Source of the DNA: Lathyrus oleraceus
Lineage: Eukaryota > Streptophyta > Magnoliopsida > Fabales > Fabaceae
Length of the DNA: 64,000 nucleotides
Direction of reading: 5' to 3'
NCBI RefSeq assembly: GCF_024323335.1
Contig: NC_066581.1
Location: 178,615,330 to 178,679,329, forward strand
The number at the start of each line of letters is the position of its first letter. Position 1 is the first letter of the stretch. Below, piece by piece: positions 57,901-64,000 of this stretch. Below the pieces are notes generated by a model that was given only the letters and a program-made list of their open reading frames with translations, had not been told where the DNA came from and made no database searches. Position numbers and translations under genes: made by a program.

Positions 57901-60900
57901 TCCCTAGGAGTACCTAGGACACTTCGGGTGCTAATACCTTCCCTCTGTGGATGAGAGGGAAGGTATTAGGTCCAAAGTGACCTATAATGTTTTTTATTAT
58001 CACATGTGTTTCTTTTAGGATTATAAAATTTTCTTCAACATAACATTTGAAGTAGATATCTTAAGATTTCCAATGCATTTGGTCTCACCTCAAAATCATA
58101 AAAATTAAGGAAGTTAGGTCCTTGGGAAGTTTACCCAAAATTAGGGTTTCAGTCAAAATGACCTATAATGTTTTGAAATGAATGATGACCTCCCAAGTTT
58201 CAAATGGATTTTTGATGAACACAAAAGTTGTTTATATTATTCTTAAGAACATTTTTCAGCTTGGGGTCATCTTCATTTGACAAACACATCACAAGTTGTG
58301 TCTTAGTGATCCTCAGTTTAGTCAAATGACTTAACTCGTCAACTTCTCAAGGCCAAACTTTAAATATTGATGAATGAATGATTGAGGATCCTCACATAAG
58401 CTCATATATTCATACAATAATGAATGAAAGAACTTAACTTGATTAATTTTGATCATAGGTTGAGGTTGCTTCATGGGCAAGGCATTGTCAATGCACAGTT
58501 GAATTAGGGTTTCCTTGGGAAACAATCCTCAAGCCCTTTGGGTTATCTTAATCAAATTGGAAAAATGAGATAGTTGGGAGGCATATATGATGATTAGGAG
58601 CTTTGTGAACCATTGTCGTGCTTTTTCTCATCTTCATCTAGCCACTTCATTGAGCTTAGGAGCTTCCTAGGAGCATGGGAGCACATGATCACTTGAGCTT
58701 CAAAACAAAAAGAGTTAGTGACATATTTTTGTGCTTTTGGTTAGTAAACAAAATAAGAAAAGCAATAATATATAATACAAGCATGCTTGGTGGTCTCAAA
58801 CCACTCACACAAGTCCCATCCCTAGGGTAAAGGAGCCACACATGCTATGATCCTTGAGGCAATAAACTAAGCAATGATATGATGCCATGAGGGGTCTTAG
58901 GGTCAAAATTAGGGTCTTACAACTTCATATGATAAATCATTGAAGATCCCTTTGAGTTCATCTGCAACATGATCATTGTGAAGCTGTTATTTTGAACCTG
59001 TGACTTGTGGAATTCATCTGCTACATGGGCTATCTTGGAGAAGATCATGGAGTAGCTAAGCTTGGATGTGGCTATCTTTATTTGATGCCTTTCTCTTCAA
59101 TATTGATATAATATGAATTGTGTGTTGCTTGATTCTAAATGTCCAAGGGAATTTGGGTTTCTATATGACATTCCTGTCTATTGGATTGCTACCCATTGGC
59201 CATATCTTTTCAACTCTTAACTTTTAATTTTATGCTTAGGATTAGTCTTTTCATCTCCTCCCCACTTCTTAAATTTCAAAACCTCTCCCTGCTTTAAAAA
59301 AAATTTGTTTGCTTGTACTAGTTTTGTTTTAAACTTTGACCACTTTGCAAACTAGAAACTTTGGCCTTATGCCATTGCATTTTCAAACTTCTTTTCTTAA
59401 TAACTTGTAAATAGACTTTATTATACTTGACTTAAACTTTCAAAAAGCCAAAAATAATTAACCCATTCAAACCATTTTTAGGCGTTTGTATCTTTCAAAC
59501 TTAAATTTTGTAAAAGAAATGCATTTACTTTGAAATTTATACCACGAACTACGAGGTTTTGATCCCTCATTTTTATTTTGGTACGTAGGCACAAGTCCGA
59601 AGGTCTTGTCAAACACAAAAATATAATTAATGAATTCTTTTCTCATCCCCTCATTCTATTTGTTTGTAAGTATCATTTTGTACAAAAACACATATGCATA
59701 CAAAAAGGGCTCCCTAGGAGTACCTAGGACACTTCGGGTGCTAATACCTTCCCTCTGTGGATGAGAGGGAAGGTATTAGGTCCAAAGTGACCTATAATGT
59801 TTTTTATTATCACATGTGTTTCTTTTAGGATTATAAAATTTTCTCCAACATAACATTTGAAGTAGATATCTTAAGATTTCCAATGCATTTGGTCTCACCT
59901 CAAAATCATAAAAATTAAGGAAGTTAGGTCCTTGGGAAGTTTACCCAAAATTAGGGTTTCAGTCAAAATGACCTATAATGTTTTGAAATGAATGATGACC
60001 TCCCAAGTTTCAAATGGATTTTTGATGAACACAAAAGTTGTTTATATTATTCTTAAGAACATTTTTCAGCTTGGGGTATCTTCATTTGACAAACACATCA
60101 CAAGTTGTTTCTTAGTGATCCTCAGTTTAGTCAGATGACTTGACTCGTCAACTTCTCAAGGCCAAACTTTAAATATTGATGAATGAATGATTGAGGATCC
60201 TCACATAAGCTCATATATTCATACAATAATGAATGAAAGAACTTAACTTGATTAATTTTGATCATAGGTTGAGGTTGCTTCATGGGCAAGGCACAATCAA
60301 TGCACAGTTGAATTAGGGTTTCCTTGGGAAATAATCCTCAAGCCCTTTGGGTTATCTTAATCAAATTGGAAAATTGAGATTTTTGGGAGGCATATATGAT
60401 GATTAGGAGCTTTGTGAACCATTGTCATGCTTTTTCTCATCTTCATCTAGCCACTTCATTGAGCTTAGGAGCTTCCTAGGAGCATGGGAGCACATGATCA
60501 CTTGAGCTTCAAAACAAAAAGAGTTAGTGACATATTTTTGTGCTTTTGGATAGTAAACAAAATAAGAAAAGCAATAATATACAATACAAGCATGCTTGGT
60601 GGTCTCAAACCACTCACACAAGTCCCATCCCTAGGGTAAAGGAATTCATCTGCTACGTGGGCTATCTTGGAGAAGATCATGGAGTAGCTAAGCTTGGATG
60701 TGGCTATCTTTATTTGATGCCTTTCTCTTCAATATTGATATAATATGAATTGTGTGTTGCTTGATTCTAAATGTCCAAGGGAATTTGGGTTTCTATATGA
60801 CATTCCTGTCTATTGGATTGCTACCCATTGGCCATATCTTTTCAACTCTTAACTTTTAATTTTATGCTTAGGATTAGTCTTTTCATCTCCTCCCCACTTC

Positions 60901-63900
60901 TTAAATTTCAAAACCTCTCCCTGCTTTAAAAAAAATTTGTTTGCTTGTACTAGTTTTGTTTTAAACTTTGACCACTTTGCAAACTAGAAACTTTGGCCTT
61001 ATGCCATTGCATTTTCAAACTTCTTTTCTTAATAACTTGTAAATAGACTTTATTATACTTGACTTAAACTTTCAAAAAGCCAAAAATAATTAACCCATTC
61101 AAACAATTTTTAGGCCTTTGTGCCTTTCAAACTTAAATTTTGTAAAAGCAATGCATTTACTTTGAAATTTATACCACGAACTACGAGGTTTTGATCCCTC
61201 ATTTTTATGTTGGTACGTAGGCACAAGTCCGAAGGTCTTGTCAAACACAAAAATATAATTAATGAATTCTTTTCTCATCCCCTCATTCTATTTGTTTGTA
61301 AGTATCATTTTGTACAAAAACACATATGCATACAAAAAGGGCTCCCTAGGAGTACCTAGGACACTTCGGGTGCTAATACCTTCCCTCTGTGGATGAGAGG
61401 GAAGGTATTAGGTCCAAAGTGACCTATAATGTTTTTTATTATCACATGTGTTTCTTTTAGGATTATAAAATTTTCTCCAACATAACATTTGAAGTAGATA
61501 TCTTAAGATTTCCAATGCATTTGGTCTCACCTCAAAATCATAAAAATTAAGGAAGTTAGGTCCTTGGGAAGTTTACCCAAAATTAGGGTTTCAGTCAAAA
61601 TGACCTATAATGTTTTGAAATGAATGATGACCTCCCAAGTTTCAAATGGATTTTTGATGAACACAAAAGTTGTTTATATTATTCTTAAGAACATTTTTCA
61701 GCTTGGGGTTATCTTCATTTGACAAACACATCACAAGTTGTTTCTTAGTGATCCTCAGTTTAGTCAGATGACTTGACTCGTCAACTTCTCAAGGCCAAAC
61801 TTTAAATATTGATGAATGAATGATTGAGGATCCTCACATAAGCTCATATATTCATACAATAATGAATGAAAGAACTTAACTTGATTAATTTTGATCATAG
61901 GTTGAGGTTGCTTCATGGGCAAGGCACAATCAATGCACAGTTGAATTAGGGTTTCCTTGGGAAATAATCCTCAAGCCCTTTGGGTTATCTTAATCAAATT
62001 GGAAAATTGAGATTTTTGGGAGGCATATATGATGATTAGGAGCTTTGTGAACCATTGTCATGCTTTTTCTCATCTTCATCTAGCCACTTCATTGAGCTTA
62101 GGAGCTTCCTAGGAGCATGGGAGCACATGATCACTTGAGCTTCAAAACAAAAAGAGTTAGTGACATATTTTTGTGCTTTTGGTTAGTAAACAAAATAAGA
62201 AAAGCAATAATATACAATACAAGCATGCTTGGTGGTCTCAAACCACTCACACAAGTCCCATCCCTAGGGTAAAGGAGCCACACATGCTATGATCCTTGAG
62301 GAAATGCACTAAGCAATGATATGATGCCATGAGGGATCTTAGGGTCAAAATTAGGGTCTTACAACTTCATATGATAAATCATTTAAGATCCCTTTGAGTT
62401 CATCTGCAACAAGATCATTGTGAAGCTGTTATTTTGAACCTGTGACTTGTGGAATTCATCTGCTACGTGGGCTATCTTGGAGAAGATCATGGAGTGGCTA
62501 AGCTTGGATGTGGCTATCTTTATTTGATGCATTTCTCTTCAATATTGATATAATATGAATTGTGTGTTGCTTGATTCTAAATGTCCAAGGGAATTTGGGT
62601 TTCTATATGACATTCTTGTCTATTGGATTGCTACCCATTGGCCATATCTTTTCAACTCTTAACCTTTAATTTTATGCTTAGGATTAGTCTTTTCATCTCC
62701 TCCCCACTTCTTAAATTTCAAAACCTCTCCCTGCTTGAAAAAAATCTTCTTTGCTTGTACTAGTTTTGTTTTAAACTTTGACCTCTTTGCAAACTAGAAA
62801 CTTTGGCCTTATGCCATTGCATTTTCAAACTTCTTTTCTTAATAACTTGTAAATAGACTTTATTATACTTGACTTAAACTTTCAAAAAGCCAAAACTAAT
62901 TAACCCATTCAAACCATTTTTAGGCCTTTGTGCCTTTAAAACTTAAATTTTGTTAAAAGCAATGCATTTACTTTGAAATTTATACCACGAACTACGAGGT
63001 TTTGATCCTTCATTATTATGTTGGTACGTAGGCACAAGTCCGAAGGTCTTGTCAAACACAAAAATATAATTAATGAATTCTTTTCTCATCCCCTCATTCT
63101 ATTTGTTTGTAAATATCATTTTGTACAAAAACACATATGCACACAAAAAGGGCTCCCTAGGAGTACCTAGGACAGTTTGGGTGCTAATACCTTCCCTCTG
63201 TGGATGAGAGGGAAGGTATTAGGTCCAAAGTGACCTATAATGTTTTGTATTATCACATGTGTTTCTTTTAGGATTATAAAATTTTCTCCAACATAACATT
63301 TGAAGTAGATATCTTAAAATTTCCAATGCATTTGGTCTCACCTAAAAATCATAAAAATTAAGGAAGTTAGGTCCTTGGGAAGTTGGCCCAAAATTAGGGT
63401 TTCAGTCAAAATGACCTATAATATTTTGAAATGAATGATGACCTCCCAAGTTTCAAATGGATTTTTCATGAACACAAAAGTTGTTTATATTATTCTTAAG
63501 AACATTTTTCAGCTTGGTGTCATCTTCATTTGACAAACACATCACAAGTTGTGTCTTAGTGATCCTCAGTTTAGTCAGATGACTTGACTCGTCAACTTCT
63601 CAAGGCCAAACTTTAAAAATTGATGAATGAATGATTGAGGATCCTCACATAAGCTCATATATTCATACAATAATGAATGAAAGAACTTAATTTGATTAAT
63701 TTTGATCATAAGTTGAGGTTGCTTCATGGGCAAGGCACAGTCAATGCACAGTTGAATTAGGTTTTCCTTGGGAAACAATCCTCAAGCCCTTTGGATTATC
63801 TTAATCAAATTGAAAAATTGAGATAGTTGGGAGGTATATATGATGATTAGGAGCTTTGTGAACCATTGTCATGCTTTTTCTCATCTTCATCTAGCCACTT

Positions 63901-64000
63901 CATTGAGCTTAGGAGCTTCCTAGGAGCATGAGAGCACATGATCACTTGAGCTTCAAAACAAAAAGAGTTAGTGACATATTTTTGTGCTTTTGGTTAGTAA
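39922..64000. repeat. Tandem satellite, about 1810-bp unit (right part of array)
   Basis: This is the remainder of the interrupted unit (39922-40836), then units starting at 40837, 42649, 44459, 46270, 48080, 49890, 51701, 53511, 55320, 57130 and 58940, a shortened one after 60640, and one from 62382 running off the window. Spacing is 1809-1812 bp. From about 42650 onward the copies are a second subtype (CCAAGGGAAT, TCATCTCCTCC, TTTTCTCCAACAT). No RNA gene or conserved protein is seen. A 67-aa minus-strand frame recurs but is broken in some copies. Confidence 0.96.
60641..60643. other. Deletion junction between two satellite units
   Basis: The unit begun at 58940 jumps from CTAGGGTAAAGGA straight to ATTCATCTGC of the next unit. 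About 177 bp present in other copies (for example 57022-57198) are missing. The two breakpoints share the three bases GGA. Confidence 0.85.

Overview
The window is repetitive plant nuclear DNA. It holds no cellular gene, tRNA, rRNA, operon or CRISPR. A Ty3/gypsy Tat-lineage (Ogre-type) element with about 5.95-kb LTRs and a tRNA-Arg type primer site is nested inside an Athila-lineage element with a tRNA-Asp type primer site, and both sit in a kilobase-scale satellite. This combination suggests a large legume genome, most likely tribe Fabeae (Pisum, Vicia, Lathyrus). That assignment is inference; the genus cannot be read from the sequence.

Layout. (1) 1-2709 and 39922-64000: one tandem array of an about 1.81-kb unit, roughly 15 copies, split by an insertion. 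Each unit carries pieces recognisably related to Ogre-type LTR ends and a hairpin. (2) 2710-39916, minus strand: an Athila-lineage element with LTRs 38205-39916 (5') and 2710-4441 (3') and a 5-bp target duplication ATTAT; it is about 13.6 kb without its own insertion. In its reading direction it has a primer site, gag, pol (PR-RT-RH-IN), two paralogous downstream ORFs of 435 and 433 aa, an extra polypurine tract and the true polypurine tract. (3) 12716-36336, plus strand: an Ogre-type element of 23.6 kb with a 5-bp target duplication TGCGT, inserted in the Athila gag-pol frame in the opposite direction. It has 5949- and 5952-bp LTRs, a primer site, a structured leader, ORF1 and gag-pro. RT, RNase H and nearly all of integrase are missing; only an integrase C-terminal remnant survives. 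A long 3' region rich in tandem repeats follows.

Order of events. The satellite came first, then the Athila insertion (LTRs differ at roughly 1 percent by eye, mostly transitions), then the Ogre insertion (about 10 substitutions and 5 small indels by eye over 5.95 kb). Both empty sites can be read: the satellite continues cleanly across ATTAT, and the gag-pol frame continues across TGCGT.

Most interesting points. The second Athila downstream ORF has its own TATA-type promoter carrying degenerate copies of the inverted TGACG motif found in the LTR promoter. The satellite unit appears built from two converging Ogre-like LTR pieces. The Ogre element lacks the catalytic pol domains but looks very recently inserted, which suggests mobilisation in trans. 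The Ogre LTR has a candidate leader intron.
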